Shown here piece after piece: positions 24,181 to 33,300 of a stretch of DNA of 64,000 nucleotides. Within the stretch, counting starts at the first letter, position 1. Each line of letters starts with the position of its first letter. The DNA is from Planctomycetota bacterium (lineage in GTDB: Bacteria; Planctomycetota; OFTM77). The stretch covers positions 1 to 64,000 of the forward strand of contig JAJDCO010000053.1 of NCBI GenBank assembly GCA_029260795.1, written 5' to 3'. Position numbers and translations under genes: made by a program. The notes under the pieces were generated by a model. It made no database searches and was not told the origin of the DNA. It was given only the letters and a program-made list of their open reading frames with translations.

Positions 24181-26403
24181 ATGAAGCGGCTAGGGATCGG
24201 ATCTGCGCTCGCCCTCGTGCTCGTCCTCGCCGTCCTCGCACGCTCGACGACTACCCCGGCCGTGTTCTTTCGCGATCAAGTCCTGCTTCCGGGCGCCGAC
24301 GCCTACTATCACCTGCGCCGCATCACGTATGCGGCCGAGACCGGAGGCGCCATCCCCCGGCACGATCGGTATCAGCATTACCCGGACGGCGCCGAAGCCA
24401 TCTGGCCGCCCGCCTTCGATGCCACGTGGGCCATGCTGCTCCCGATGATCGTGGGCTCCGACCCGTCGGCGGTCGAGCGAGCGGCGCCCTGGATTCCGGT
24501 CGTGCTCGGAGGCCTCGCCGTCTTGCTGACGTTTGCGGCGGCGCGCGTCCTGGCACCTCAGCGGCCGGCCCTCGCCTGGTTCGCCGCACTCGCACTCTCT
24601 CTGATCGGCGGACATCTCAGCTACACGCGCCTCGGCTTCGTCGATCATCACGGCGCGCAAGGCGTCTGGATCGCGGGGCTGCTCGCCTGCGGAGGACTCG
24701 CACTCGATCGTGCCGGCACCCGCACCGGGATTGCCGGCGCTCTTGGAGTCGGGCTGGCCATCGGAGTCGCTCTTCTGGTCTGGCCCGGCAACCTGATGCT
24801 CCTCGGTCTCTGGGCAGCCGTGCTCCTGATCGGGAATGCCCTCACGTTGCGATCAGGCTGTACTGGCCCGCCTTTGCTCGGGGTCTCCGTCGTCTCTTTG
24901 GCGACGCTGACTCTCACCTTGGTGATCGGTGCCTTCTTCTCTCTCAGTCCCACGGCCGAGGCCTGGTCGCTGACTCGACTCTCGTGGCTTCAGCCGATGC
25001 TGGCGGGGGTCTTGACGGCGATGGCGCTGGGCGCCGCCGGGGGCGCTCGCCTCGAGCGGTTCGGGCCTCGCCGGGCGGCGATCGCAGGCGCGGTGATCGT
25101 GTTGATCGTTGTCGGTCTCGCGGGGTTCTTGCTCTCCGGAGAGGCCCTCGAAGAGGCGGTCGAAGATTCCCTCCAATGGCTGACGAAGGCCGAGGCCTTT
25201 CAGGCGAGCGTCGTCGAATCGCTCCCGTTGCTTCGGTCGCAGACGGGCGAGTGGGAGCTGGCAACAGCTCACCTGCAGCTCTCGTTCGGGATGGGGCTCA
25301 TCCCGTTCGGGGCCCTGATGCTGGCTTGGCGCGGCTGGCGTCGAGGCCGAGCGAGCGCGACGCTGTGGGCGATCGCCTTCGCGATGCTGATGACCTTGAC
25401 GTTGCTCCAGCGACGCTTCGTCGACACGTCGAGCGTCGTGGCCGCGCTCTCTCTCGCGGCGCTGCTCGAGTGGCTGTGGTCGAGTCCCCTGCAGACGAGC
25501 CGGGGGAGGCTCATGGTCCGCGTGGCAACGGGCCTGCTCTTCGTCGCGGCCTTCTGGCCATCGGAGACGCGGCTCTTCGAGGGCGTCTCGGCTTGGGCGA
25601 ACGCGAGCGAGGCCGAGCTCCTGCGCTCTCCGACATTGCGCGAGAAGTGGCAGCTGCACCGTGCGGCCGGCTGGCTGCGTGAGAGTACGCCGGAGACGAG
25701 GGGCTTCTTCGACACGTCGCTCGAGCCGGAGTACGGCGTGCTCAGCACTTGGTCACGCGGGCACGTCCTCGCGGTTGTCGGACGGCGTCCGGTCGTGGTC
25801 AACAACTTCGGAGACGATCTCGGCGATCGTCACTTCGAGGACTCCGAGCGATTCTTCGAGACGGAGAACGTGGACGAGGCGCTCGCGATCCTCGACCGCT
25901 ACCGGTGTCGCTACCTCGTGTCCGAGGAGCCGCGCGACCAGACGTTGGGCGCCGCTCTGCTCGCCCGCGTTGCGGTGCAGCTCCACGTCGCTGACGGCGT
26001 GTCGATCCGTCGGGAAGGAGCTCCGGTGCAAGCACCCGTCGAAGGGCTGCGCCTGTGCTTCGAAACGGGACCGCCTTCCGGTCGGTCGAAGGCTCCGGGC
26101 ATGTTCAAGGTTTGGGAGCGCGTGCCGGGGGCGCTGCTGACCGGGAGCGGACCTCCGGGGGAGCCCATTACGGTGAGGGCTCGAGTCGTGACCAACCGTC
26201 AGCGCGGCATCGAATGGTCCTCGTCAGGAACCTGCGACTCCGACGGTCGCTTCGCGCTGCGGGTCCCGTACTCGACCGACCTAGGCGGCGTGCACGTCGT
26301 TGGGGCCGTGCGGCTCAGCTGCGCGGGGCTCGAAGCGAAGGTCTCGGTGTCCGAGTCGGCGGTACGGAGCGGGGCAGAGGTGCCGGTTCAGGAATGGCAG
26401 TAG
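24181..26403 (+). CDS. STT3/PglB-like oligosaccharyltransferase
   Basis: 740 residues, with about 12 predicted membrane helices in the first 480, then a soluble C-terminal domain. Visible motifs: GADAYYHLRRI at about 38-48 (first acidic loop of STT3), YTRLGFVDHHGAQ at about 147-159 (the DHH motif of the second loop), and YGVLSTWSRGHVLAVVGRRP near 518-535, which aligns with the WWDYG region but reads TWSRG. These enzymes move a lipid-linked oligosaccharide onto asparagine. The altered catalytic-region motif leaves acceptor and donor unclear. It lies 31 bases behind hflK, so it may share that transcript. Its last 89 bases overlap the convergent PrsW-like gene. Confidence 0.78.
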   Translation: MKRLGIGSALALVLVLAVLARSTTTPAVFFRDQVLLPGADAYYHLRRITYAAETGGAIPRHDRYQHYPDGAEAIWPPAFDATWAMLLPMIVGSDPSAVERAAPWIPVVLGGLAVLLTFAAARVLAPQRPALAWFAALALSLIGGHLSYTRLGFVDHHGAQGVWIAGLLACGGLALDRAGTRTGIAGALGVGLAIGVALLVWPGNLMLLGLWAAVLLIGNALTLRSGCTGPPLLGVSVVSLATLTLTLVIGAFFSLSPTAEAWSLTRLSWLQPMLAGVLTAMALGAAGGARLERFGPRRAAIAGAVIVLIVVGLAGFLLSGEALEEAVEDSLQWLTKAEAFQASVVESLPLLRSQTGEWELATAHLQLSFGMGLIPFGALMLAWRGWRRGRASATLWAIAFAMLMTLTLLQRRFVDTSSVVAALSLAALLEWLWSSPLQTSRGRLMVRVATGLLFVAAFWPSETRLFEGVSAWANASEAELLRSPTLREKWQLHRAAGWLRESTPETRGFFDTSLEPEYGVLSTWSRGHVLAVVGRRPVVVNNFGDDLGDRHFEDSERFFETENVDEALAILDRYRCRYLVSEEPRDQTLGAALLARVAVQLHVADGVSIRREGAPVQAPVEGLRLCFETGPPSGRSKAPGMFKVWERVPGALLTGSGPPGEPITVRARVVTNRQRGIEWSSSGTCDSDGRFALRVPYSTDLGGVHVVGAVRLSCAGLEAKVSVSESAVRSGAEVPVQEWQ

Positions 26404-27055
26404 GCGCGTCTGCAGCCTTCGGCGACTCGAGGCGGCGAATGGTCTTCCATGTCCACCGGATCCCGACCGAGTAGAAGGCGGCCCAGCTCGCGAGCCAGAT
26501 CATTCGCGATGCGTCGGTCGACCCGGCGAGGTGAAAGAGGGGCCAATCGTAGAGTCCATGCGCGAGGACTGCCGCGACCCAGGCGAGCAGCAGCGAGCTC
26601 GTCCGTGGCCGATCGAGAAGGATCCGACCCGTGAGGGCTCCGAAGGCCGCATGGGCGGGCACGGCCAGCAAGCTGTGGATGAAGGCTCCCTGCACACCGC
26701 CGCGCGCCGCGAACACGATCGACTCGCCGGTCGCGAACCCGAGCGAGACCGCCACGGACAACCGGAAGATGGCCGACCGCGGTCGAGCTCTCGAGAGAAG
26801 GAACGCCAAGAGCACGAGCTTGGCGCTCTCTTCGGGCAGCGCCGCCAGCAAGAAGGCGCGCTCGAAGGGAGAAGCCGCGGCGAGAGGCGTCGGGCCCAGC
26901 AGGGCAGTCCCCGGCACCAGCACCAAGAGCAGCCCGACGACCCCGAGCCCGAATCCCCACCAGATCCCGTCTCGCTCGGCATCCGGTGCTCGACGCAACC
27001 GCCAGGTGAAGGCGAGCCCAGGAATCACGGCCAAGATGGGAACGAGAGCCGACAT
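26315..27055 (-). CDS. PrsW-family intramembrane metalloprotease-like protein
   Basis: 246 residues from ATG 27055 (MSALVPILAVIPGLAF), with about seven membrane helices. Family markers: LAALPEESAKLVLLAFLL (EExxK), VAVSLGFATGESIVFAARG, IHSLLAVPAHAAFGALTG and VAAVLAHGLYDWPLF with His residues in the later helices. PrsW in Bacillus makes the first cut in an anti-sigma factor. This one may act similarly, but its target is unknown; a sigma/anti-sigma pair lies much further away at 60179-61125. The Pro/Arg-rich C-terminal tail lies in the 89 bases overlapping the STT3-like gene on the other strand. Confidence 0.75.
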   Translation of the reverse strand: MSALVPILAVIPGLAFTWRLRRAPDAERDGIWWGFGLGVVGLLLVLVPGTALLGPTPLAAASPFERAFLLAALPEESAKLVLLAFLLSRARPRSAIFRLSVAVSLGFATGESIVFAARGGVQGAFIHSLLAVPAHAAFGALTGRILLDRPRTSSLLLAWVAAVLAHGLYDWPLFHLAGSTDASRMIWLASWAAFYSVGIRWTWKTIRRLESPKAADAPTAIPEPAPLPRSVPPTRTPRPSLRAPRS

Positions 27056-27197
27056 GTCGATATCATCGGCGAGGCAGGCTCTGAGGCTTGAGGGGCCAGG
27101 CGGGAGCGACGTCGCCAGGCACGGAGCAGATGGCGCCGATCGCCGGGGGGCTGGATGATGTTGCCCCTTTGGGGCAGCGCGAGGACGCCCGCGCGGC

Positions 27198-27830
27198 TCA
27201 CCACTTCGGCTCGGCCGACTCTCCACGAAGCCGGTAGATCGCGACCACTCCGCCGCTGACGTGGAGCTCGCCCACTTCCAACGTTCCCGTCACCTCGATC
27301 GAGCCGTATGGGAAGTACTCGACACCCTTTCCAGACGGTAGCTCGACCTCGATCCAGTTCGTGATCTGGGCGAGGGTTCCGAAGCAGCAGCTTTCGAGGG
27401 AGTGGAAGAGGTTGAAGAGGAGCACCGAGTCTCCGTCGACCTCGATTGGCATCATGAATCCGTCGATGCGAACGCGGCGTCCTTGCCATGCCCGAATGCC
27501 TGGCGGGATTTGCGCCTCGCGCTCGGTGGTGGCTTTCGGACCGAGGTCGGGTCGACGTGGAAGGGCGTAGTCGAAGCTCATGAGCTCTCGCCAATCCAGC
27601 GTCCAAAGTCCATCGCTCCCAGGGCGAGGCTCAGCTGGAAGGGTCCGCTCGATCGGTCGAGGCTCGGGAGCCGCATCCAGCGGTGCGCCCAGGATCTGCT
27701 TCGGATCGATGCGTCTCGGGGCGGGCTCCTCTCCGCAGGCGAGAATCATGCTCAGCACGAGCCCCAATCCGAGATTGCGCCAGCTCCGACCGCTCATCCA
27801 GCCCTCTCGAAATGCCTGCGAAGTCGTCAT
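27198..27830 (-). CDS. DUF3299 lipoprotein
   Basis: 210 residues. A lipoprotein signal (LVLSMILACGE) is followed by a Pro-rich spacer and a DUF3299 domain: WRELMSFDYALP, IPPGIRAWQGRRVRIDGFMM, the paired Cys in HSLESCCFGTLAQITNWIEV and IEVTGTLEVGELHVSGGVV. The CCFG pair is the family's conserved feature and could bind metal or a cofactor. In several proteobacteria DUF3299 proteins, as I recall, accompany LolCD-like transporters of zinc-regulated loci; here such a transporter lies 3.6 kb away. ATG 27797 (MSGRSWRN) is an equally good start. Confidence 0.78.
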   Translation of the reverse strand: MTTSQAFREGWMSGRSWRNLGLGLVLSMILACGEEPAPRRIDPKQILGAPLDAAPEPRPIERTLPAEPRPGSDGLWTLDWRELMSFDYALPRRPDLGPKATTEREAQIPPGIRAWQGRRVRIDGFMMPIEVDGDSVLLFNLFHSLESCCFGTLAQITNWIEVELPSGKGVEYFPYGSIEVTGTLEVGELHVSGGVVAIYRLRGESAEPKW

Positions 27831-28184
27831 CCACCTCTCAAGTTATCGAATTCGCTCGTCCCCGGCACGAGCGGGAATTCGGGTCGATCTCGGCTTCGCG
27901 GCCTCTCTGCTCTCGACCCCTGGGGAGGATCGGTCGTTCGGGGAGATCCGACGCCGGGTCGCGCGCGCAGCTTGGCCGCGGAGAGTGGAATGGGGCTCCC
28001 TGGGGTCACTGAACCGAGGGGCGAGCGAAAAACGCCCTCGTGTCGGCGAGCGTCCCATCGTATTGAAGAGATCTCGCGGTCTTGCCACCGGGAGAGGCCC
28101 TTCAGTAGTCTGGGAGGCTTGGCGGCGCCCACCGATGCGACGCGACCGCCCCTTCGAAGCGAAATCACTCCTCGGGAGCCACTC
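27831..28184. other. 354-bp divergent intergenic region
   Basis: Lies between the DUF3299 gene (minus) and the M28 peptidase (plus) and must carry both promoters. I see no gene, clear palindrome or Zur-like operator. The only distinct sign is GGGAG eight bases before the M28 start. Confidence 0.5.
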
Positions 28185-30098
28185 ATGTTCCATTTCCGTC
28201 GTCTCGGGCTCATCTGGGCCGGGTCGCTCTGCACGATCCTGGCGGCCCCTGTTTTCGCGCAAGACGTGCGCGAAGCCCCGATCGCCACCGCGCTCGGTGA
28301 TTCCTCCGAAGACGTCCGCGTGTACAACGATCACGTCGTCACGCTGGCCAGCCCCTTCATGGAAGGGCGAGTGCCGGGCTCCCGCGGCATGCAGATCGCC
28401 AAAGAGTATGTCGAGAAGTACCTCCGCGAAGCGGGCCTCGAGCCGGCCTTCGATGGCAGCTTCCGGCAGCCGTTCCCGCTCGGTGGCAGCCTGACCGTCG
28501 AGAGCGAGAAGCTCGTCCTCAACGGGGTGACCCTGCAAGCGGGGCAGGACTACACGACGCTCGGGCTCGGTGCCTCGGGGAAGATCACGGCGCCGGTGGT
28601 GTTCGTCGGCTACTCGATCGACGGCGGCCCCGACGGCTACGAGAGCTTCGCGGACAACGTCGACTTGAGCGGCAAGATCGCCATGATGCTGCGCTTCGAA
28701 CCCATGGATGCCAACGGCAAGAGCCGCTGGGCCGACAATGCCTGGAGTGCGCGCGCCGGCTTCGCGACCAAGATGGCCGCGATTGCCAAGCGCAACCCGG
28801 CTGCAGTCCTGCTCGTCAATACGCCGGGTGCGGCCGATCCCCGGGTCGAGCGGCTGATGAGTGCGCAGGAGGCTGGAGACCGAGTGCTCGACGTCCCCGT
28901 GCTGATGGTCTCGACGCGTGCCGCCGAGGCTTTCGTTTCGGCGGTCGACTCGAAGGGGCGATCGCTTCTGGATCTGCGCGAGCTGGCGGATGCCGGCCGA
29001 GCGATCATCCCGCTGAAGGGCGAGGCCACGATCGACGTCACGATCGAGTCGAAGCCGCTCATGGCGGAGAATGTCGGCGGCATCCTGCGAGGCAAGGGCG
29101 CGCTCGCCAACGAGACTGTCGTGATGGGGGCCCACCTCGACCACCTCGGCATGGGTTACTTCGGCTCGCGCTCGGGTCCCGGTGAGCTGCATCCTGGCGC
29201 CGATGACAACGCCTCGGGCAGCGCGGCCGTGATCATGCTCGCCGAGCGCCTCGCCGCGGACTACGCGAAGCTCCCCGCCGATGCCGATGCCCGCTCGATC
29301 CTCTTCCTGTGCTTTAGCGGTGAGGAGTCCGGGCTGAATGGCTCGTTCTACTACACCCGCAACCCGATCGTCCCGATCGACCAGCACGCGATCATGCTCA
29401 ACTTCGACATGATCGGTCGCATCGTGAACAAGCGGCTCAGCGTCTCCGGCGCCCAGACCGGAGAAGGACTGAAGGAGTTCGTGCAGCCCTACTTCGACAA
29501 GTCGTCGCTCGACATCGTCCAGCCGGCAAATCTCTCGGGCGCCAGCGATCACACACCATTCTTGCGAGCCGGCATGCCGGTGCTGTTCGCGATCATCGCC
29601 GACTTCCACGACGACTATCACACGCCGCAGGACATCAGCTCCAAGATCAACCGCGTGGATGCCGTGCAGACGATCGATCTCTTCCACGAGATCCTCAACG
29701 GTGTCTCGCTCCGAAAGGAGCGCTTCGCCTTCTCGCAGCCGACGGCGGGTCGACCGCGTCCAGCCATCGCCGACTCGGGTGGCCGCGCGGCGGCCGCAGC
29801 GGGTCCACGGGCCGCGATCAAGGTGCGCTTCGGCATCCGTCCGGCCAACTACGAAGACAATGACATCGGTATCCCGGTCGCCGGCGTCACTGAGGGCAGC
29901 TCGGCCGCCGAGGCCGGTCTGAAAGCCGAGGATCGCCTCGTGAAGTGGAACGGCAAGGAGATCCCCGACATCCAGACTTGGATGCAGATGCTTGCCAAGC
30001 ATGAGCCGGGCGAGAAGGTGCAGGTCACCGTCATCCGTTCGGGCGAGGAGATGGTCTTCTGGGTCACCCTGCAGGGCCGAGAGGAGTCGGGACGCTGA
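28185..30098 (+). CDS. Secreted M28-family aminopeptidase with PDZ domain
   Basis: 637 residues from ATG 28185. The signal peptide ends at PVFA. A PA-type insert (about 110-280: VFVGYSIDGGPDGYESF, VLLVNTPGAAD) leads to the M28 zinc peptidase core: VVMGAHLDHLGMG, HPGADDNASGSAAVIML, CFSGEESGLNGS, NFDMIGRI and DFHDDYHTPQD, which supply the two-zinc ligands and the general base (EE). The C-terminal 95 residues form a PDZ domain (IPVAGVTEGSSAAEAGLKAE). Likely releases N-terminal amino acids from peptides outside the inner membrane. Shine-Dalgarno GGGAG fits the start. It is followed by a hairpin and the zinc-locus genes. Confidence 0.92.
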   Translation: MFHFRRLGLIWAGSLCTILAAPVFAQDVREAPIATALGDSSEDVRVYNDHVVTLASPFMEGRVPGSRGMQIAKEYVEKYLREAGLEPAFDGSFRQPFPLGGSLTVESEKLVLNGVTLQAGQDYTTLGLGASGKITAPVVFVGYSIDGGPDGYESFADNVDLSGKIAMMLRFEPMDANGKSRWADNAWSARAGFATKMAAIAKRNPAAVLLVNTPGAADPRVERLMSAQEAGDRVLDVPVLMVSTRAAEAFVSAVDSKGRSLLDLRELADAGRAIIPLKGEATIDVTIESKPLMAENVGGILRGKGALANETVVMGAHLDHLGMGYFGSRSGPGELHPGADDNASGSAAVIMLAERLAADYAKLPADADARSILFLCFSGEESGLNGSFYYTRNPIVPIDQHAIMLNFDMIGRIVNKRLSVSGAQTGEGLKEFVQPYFDKSSLDIVQPANLSGASDHTPFLRAGMPVLFAIIADFHDDYHTPQDISSKINRVDAVQTIDLFHEILNGVSLRKERFAFSQPTAGRPRPAIADSGGRAAAAAGPRAAIKVRFGIRPANYEDNDIGIPVAGVTEGSSAAEAGLKAEDRLVKWNGKEIPDIQTWMQMLAKHEPGEKVQVTVIRSGEEMVFWVTLQGREESGR

Positions 30099-30114
30099 AC
30101 GATCCGCGCCATCG

Positions 30115-30142
30115 GCCGACCCGCTCATTCGGGCGGGTCGGC
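30115..30142 (+). terminator. Strong hairpin between the M28 gene and the next gene
   Basis: A 10-bp perfect stem gccgacccgc/gcgggtcggc with an 8-base loop, 17 bases after the M28 stop, followed by ctgccttctgctcgg (moderately T-rich). It could be a terminator, an attenuator, or part of the 5' coding end of the next gene if that gene starts further upstream (see the next entry). Confidence 0.5.
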
Positions 30143-30157
30143 TGCCTTCTGCTCGGC

Positions 30158-31450
30158 TTGGCTCTGACGGCCGGCGCCGATTCGAGAGGAGTCGTCCATC
30201 CTCAGGACGGCCCCCATGCGGACATTCGCATTCGAATTGGTGATGAAGCGGTGCGGTTCGACATCATCTTCAACCTGGTCTTTCTCGACGAGATCATCGA
30301 GGCACCACGCGAGAACGCGGCCATACTGCATCCGGTCGAGGTCCCCGCCGTCGAGAAGGCGCTCTTCGAGTACCTCAAGACGGCCAATCGCGTCACGATC
30401 GACGGGCTGGAGGTTGCACCCCGACTGGTCAGCTTCGAGGTGCCCACACCCGACCTCTCGCTCAAGCCCCTCTTTCCGAAGACGGGCCTGCGCGGCTTGT
30501 CTCGGGTGCACATCGTGCTCGACTACCCAGTGCTCCAGCCGCCCTCCCAGGTCGGGCTGCGATGGGGCTCCTACCCTCCCGACACGATCCAGTTCGATGA
30601 CGCGGCTGTCGCGCCGCCGTTGGAGATCGAAGCCCAGCTCATGTCGCAGGGGCGCACGACCATCTTGCGCTTCAAGCAGTCCGAGCCCGAGTTCGTCTGG
30701 ACCGGCTCGGGAGGCTCGATCGCCGACACCTTCGAAACCGTGCCCGAGAGCGTGCCGGACGAGCCGAAGCGAGTCTCGGTCGCCACGGTGAGCCTGGTGG
30801 GCTTGGCCTTGCTGCTCTTGATCGCGGCCGTTCGACGCCCCGGCTGGCGCGGAACGGGACGGGTCGGCGTGCCGCTGTTGCTGGTGGTCGCTTGGCTGTG
30901 CGCGGGCTCGACGCTGGTGGCGGTTCCATGGGCGGCGGCGAGCTCTGGCCTGCCCGATGCCCAACGCGCCGAGGAGATCTTTCGGCCGCTCCACGCCAAC
31001 ATCTATCGTGCCTTCGCCTACGACCAAGAGAGCGACATCTACGATGCGCTCGCCCGCAGTGTTTCGGGGGAGCTGCTCGACGATCTGTACAACCAGATCT
31101 ACCAGAGCCTGATCCTGCAGGACGATGGGGGGGCCGTATGTGCCGTGCAGGACGTGCGGCCCCTGGAGATCGACGTGGAGAGCATCGACGCCGATGCCGA
31201 GACGCAGGAGCCCCAATTCGTGGTGCGGTCGCGGTGGCAAGTCGACGGCTCGGTGTATCACTTCGGGCATTCGCATTTTCGGACCAACGAGTACGAGGCT
31301 CGGTACACGGCGCGGCGCACGCGCGAAGGCTGGCGCATCACGCAGCATCAGATGATCGAGCAGTTCGTGGTCGGTGCCGAGCCCGGCTCGTTCGAGTCCG
31401 AGCAGACGGTCGTCGTCCCGCTCGAGCTACCGCCCGGAGAGGACTATTGA
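30158..31450 (+). CDS. Membrane-anchored protein of a putative zinc-uptake locus
   Basis: 430 residues from TTG 30158. The first residues (LALTAGADSRG) look like the end of a signal peptide whose hydrophobic core (GCLLLGLALTAGA) extends upstream in frame. A CTG at 30095, eight bases behind GAGAGGAG and overlapping the M28 stop, would give a complete signal peptide, so the true start may be non-canonical. The N-terminal 190 residues (VHPQDGPHADIRIRIGDEAV, FNLVFLDEIIEA) faintly resemble the extracytoplasmic part of HupE/UreJ-like proteins. Two helices lie near 205-250, then a domain with HFGHSHFRTNEYEA. Unknown function; coupled by overlap to the ATPase gene, so it likely serves that transporter. 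Confidence 0.7.
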   Translation: MALTAGADSRGVVHPQDGPHADIRIRIGDEAVRFDIIFNLVFLDEIIEAPRENAAILHPVEVPAVEKALFEYLKTANRVTIDGLEVAPRLVSFEVPTPDLSLKPLFPKTGLRGLSRVHIVLDYPVLQPPSQVGLRWGSYPPDTIQFDDAAVAPPLEIEAQLMSQGRTTILRFKQSEPEFVWTGSGGSIADTFETVPESVPDEPKRVSVATVSLVGLALLLLIAAVRRPGWRGTGRVGVPLLLVVAWLCAGSTLVAVPWAAASSGLPDAQRAEEIFRPLHANIYRAFAYDQESDIYDALARSVSGELLDDLYNQIYQSLILQDDGGAVCAVQDVRPLEIDVESIDADAETQEPQFVVRSRWQVDGSVYHFGHSHFRTNEYEARYTARRTREGWRITQHQMIEQFVVGAEPGSFESEQTVVVPLELPPGEDY

Positions 31451-32121
31451 GCGACGCGCTCGTCGAGCTCGACCGCGTTCGCTTCGTGTATCCCGGCGGT
31501 GAGTTCGCTCTGCATCTGGAGCACCTCGAGCTGGCGGCCGGCGAGAAGGTCGCCTGCATCGGTCCCAGCGGGAGCGGCAAGACCACGCTCGTGAATCTGA
31601 TCGCCGGCATCACGGTCCCCGAGACCGGACGCGTGCGCGTGGGTGGCGACGAGCTCACGAAGTTCGATGAAGGATGTCGAAGGGCGAGGCGCGTCGATCG
31701 CGTGGGGCTGGTGTTCCAACAGCTCGAGCTGCTGCATTACCTCTCGGCCCTCGACAACATCCTGCTGCCCTTTCGCGTCTCCGCGCTCCCGTTGACGGCC
31801 GCCGTGCGCCACCGGGCTCATGGGCTCGCCGAAGCGATGGGCATCGGCCATCTGCTGGCGCGTCCGCCTGCTCGGCTGTCGCAGGGGGAGCGTCAGCGCG
31901 TCGCGCTCTGTCGCGCCTTGGTGACCGAGCCCGAGCTCATCTTGGCGGACGAGCCGACCGGCAACCTCGATCCGGACACAGCGGGAGTCATCCTCGATCT
32001 GCTCTTCGCGCAGGTGGAGCGGTCCGGCGCTGCGCTGCTGATGGTCACGCACGACCACGCCATTCTGCATCGCTTCGATCGAACGATCGATCTGCGGACG
32101 CTCTTGGAGCGACACGCATGA
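31447..32121 (+). CDS. ABC transporter ATP-binding protein, LolD/MacB type
   Basis: 224 residues from TTG 31447, which overlaps the previous stop (TTGA) and has GGAGAGGA just upstream. All ABC ATPase motifs are visible: Walker A GPSGSGKTT near 38-46, Q-loop VFQQLELLHY, signature LSQGERQRVALCRAL, Walker B LILADEPTGNLDPDT, and the switch His in MVTHDHAIL. Closest type is the LolD/MacB/FtsE group that pairs with FtsX-like permeases. The permease gene follows with an ATGA overlap. Confidence 0.92.
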   Translation: MSDALVELDRVRFVYPGGEFALHLEHLELAAGEKVACIGPSGSGKTTLVNLIAGITVPETGRVRVGGDELTKFDEGCRRARRVDRVGLVFQQLELLHYLSALDNILLPFRVSALPLTAAVRHRAHGLAEAMGIGHLLARPPARLSQGERQRVALCRALVTEPELILADEPTGNLDPDTAGVILDLLFAQVERSGAALLMVTHDHAILHRFDRTIDLRTLLERHA

Positions 32122-33287
32122 GACCCGGCCTCTGGTACCTGTCCTGGCGGCACCTCCGTACACACTGGGGTCAGACGCTCGTCCTCGCGTTGTGCTACGC
32201 GGTCGTGTTCTTCATTCCAGCGGCCTCCCAGCTCCTGATCGGACGCTACGAGGAGGAGCTGATGCGTCGAGCCGAAGAGACGCCGCTCGTCGCGGGCGCA
32301 CGCGGCAATCGCTTCGACCTGACCTTGGCATCCCTCTACTTCCGGCAAGCGGATCTGGAGCCGATTCCGGTCAGCGAGGCCGATCGCCTGCAGGACGAAG
32401 GCGGCGCGCTCATCATTCCGCTCAATGTGCGTCACACGGCGCGTGGCGTGCCGATCATCGCCACGGGTCCCGAGTACTACGACTGGCGGGGGCTGCACGC
32501 GACACATGGCACACCGCCGCTCCAGCTCGGTGATGTGGCGCTGGGAGCGCGCGTGGCCGAACGGCTCGGCCTGGGCGTCGGTGAGGCACTCTTCTCGGAT
32601 CAACCGGATCTTTACGACATTTCAAAACCGCCCGCGCTCAAGATGCGTATCTCCGGTGTGCTGGGGCCGACCGGTGCTCCGGACGACGAGGTCGTGTTCG
32701 TGGACATCAAGACGGCTTGGATCCTGGAAGGCATCTCCCATGCGCATCAAGACGTCGAGGAGGTCGACGACAAGTACGTGCTCGGCCGCTCGAAGGAGCA
32801 GATCGTCGTGAGCCCGGCGCTGGTGGCCTATCACGAGGTCACCCCCGAGAACGTCGCGACCTTCCACTACCACGGGGACCGTTCGCTGCTGCCGCTGACG
32901 GCCGTCCTCGCGATTCCTGACAGCGAGAAGTCGGGGACGATTCTCAAGGCGCGCGTCAACGCGACGAAGCTGTATCAAATGGTCGTTCCGGCGCGAGTCA
33001 TCGAGGACCTGATGTCGATCGTGTTTCGAGTGAAGACACTGTTCGACGGACTCTGGGGCGTGCTGGCCGGGGCCACGGTCGCGATGACGGCCTTGGTCTT
33101 TTGGCTCTCGGTGCGACTGCGCGCGGGCGAGATGCAGACGCTCGAGCGCATCGGTTGTCGCCGGTTCACGGTCACCGGGCTCTACGTCACCGAGTTCACG
33201 ACCATCCTCCTCGCCAGCGCCTTGCTGACTCTGGGAGCCCTCGGCACCGTGTCGTGGCTCCTGCCTCAATGGTTTCGACTGGTTTGA
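32118..33287 (+). CDS. FtsX-like (MacB/LolC-type) ABC permease
   Basis: 389 residues from ATG 32118, overlapping the ATPase stop by four bases. One N-terminal helix (GQTLVLALCYAVVFFIPAAS), a large extracytoplasmic domain (about 45-290), then three helices (LWGVLAGATVAMTALVFWLS, FTTILLASALLTLGALGTV) with the cytoplasmic coupling region around RLRAGEMQTLERIGCRRFTV. Such transporters act by mechanotransmission, driving events in the periplasm rather than moving substrate across the membrane. Here the partner seems to be the zinc-binding lipoprotein just downstream. Confidence 0.88.
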   Translation: MRPGLWYLSWRHLRTHWGQTLVLALCYAVVFFIPAASQLLIGRYEEELMRRAEETPLVAGARGNRFDLTLASLYFRQADLEPIPVSEADRLQDEGGALIIPLNVRHTARGVPIIATGPEYYDWRGLHATHGTPPLQLGDVALGARVAERLGLGVGEALFSDQPDLYDISKPPALKMRISGVLGPTGAPDDEVVFVDIKTAWILEGISHAHQDVEEVDDKYVLGRSKEQIVVSPALVAYHEVTPENVATFHYHGDRSLLPLTAVLAIPDSEKSGTILKARVNATKLYQMVVPARVIEDLMSIVFRVKTLFDGLWGVLAGATVAMTALVFWLSVRLRAGEMQTLERIGCRRFTVTGLYVTEFTTILLASALLTLGALGTVSWLLPQWFRLV

Positions 33288-33300
33288 GAGGATGAGGTCC

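Noticed and set aside
27843..30128. 761-codon open frame on the minus strand
   Set aside because: Shadow of the M28 peptidase, whose metal ligands are all present on the plus strand.
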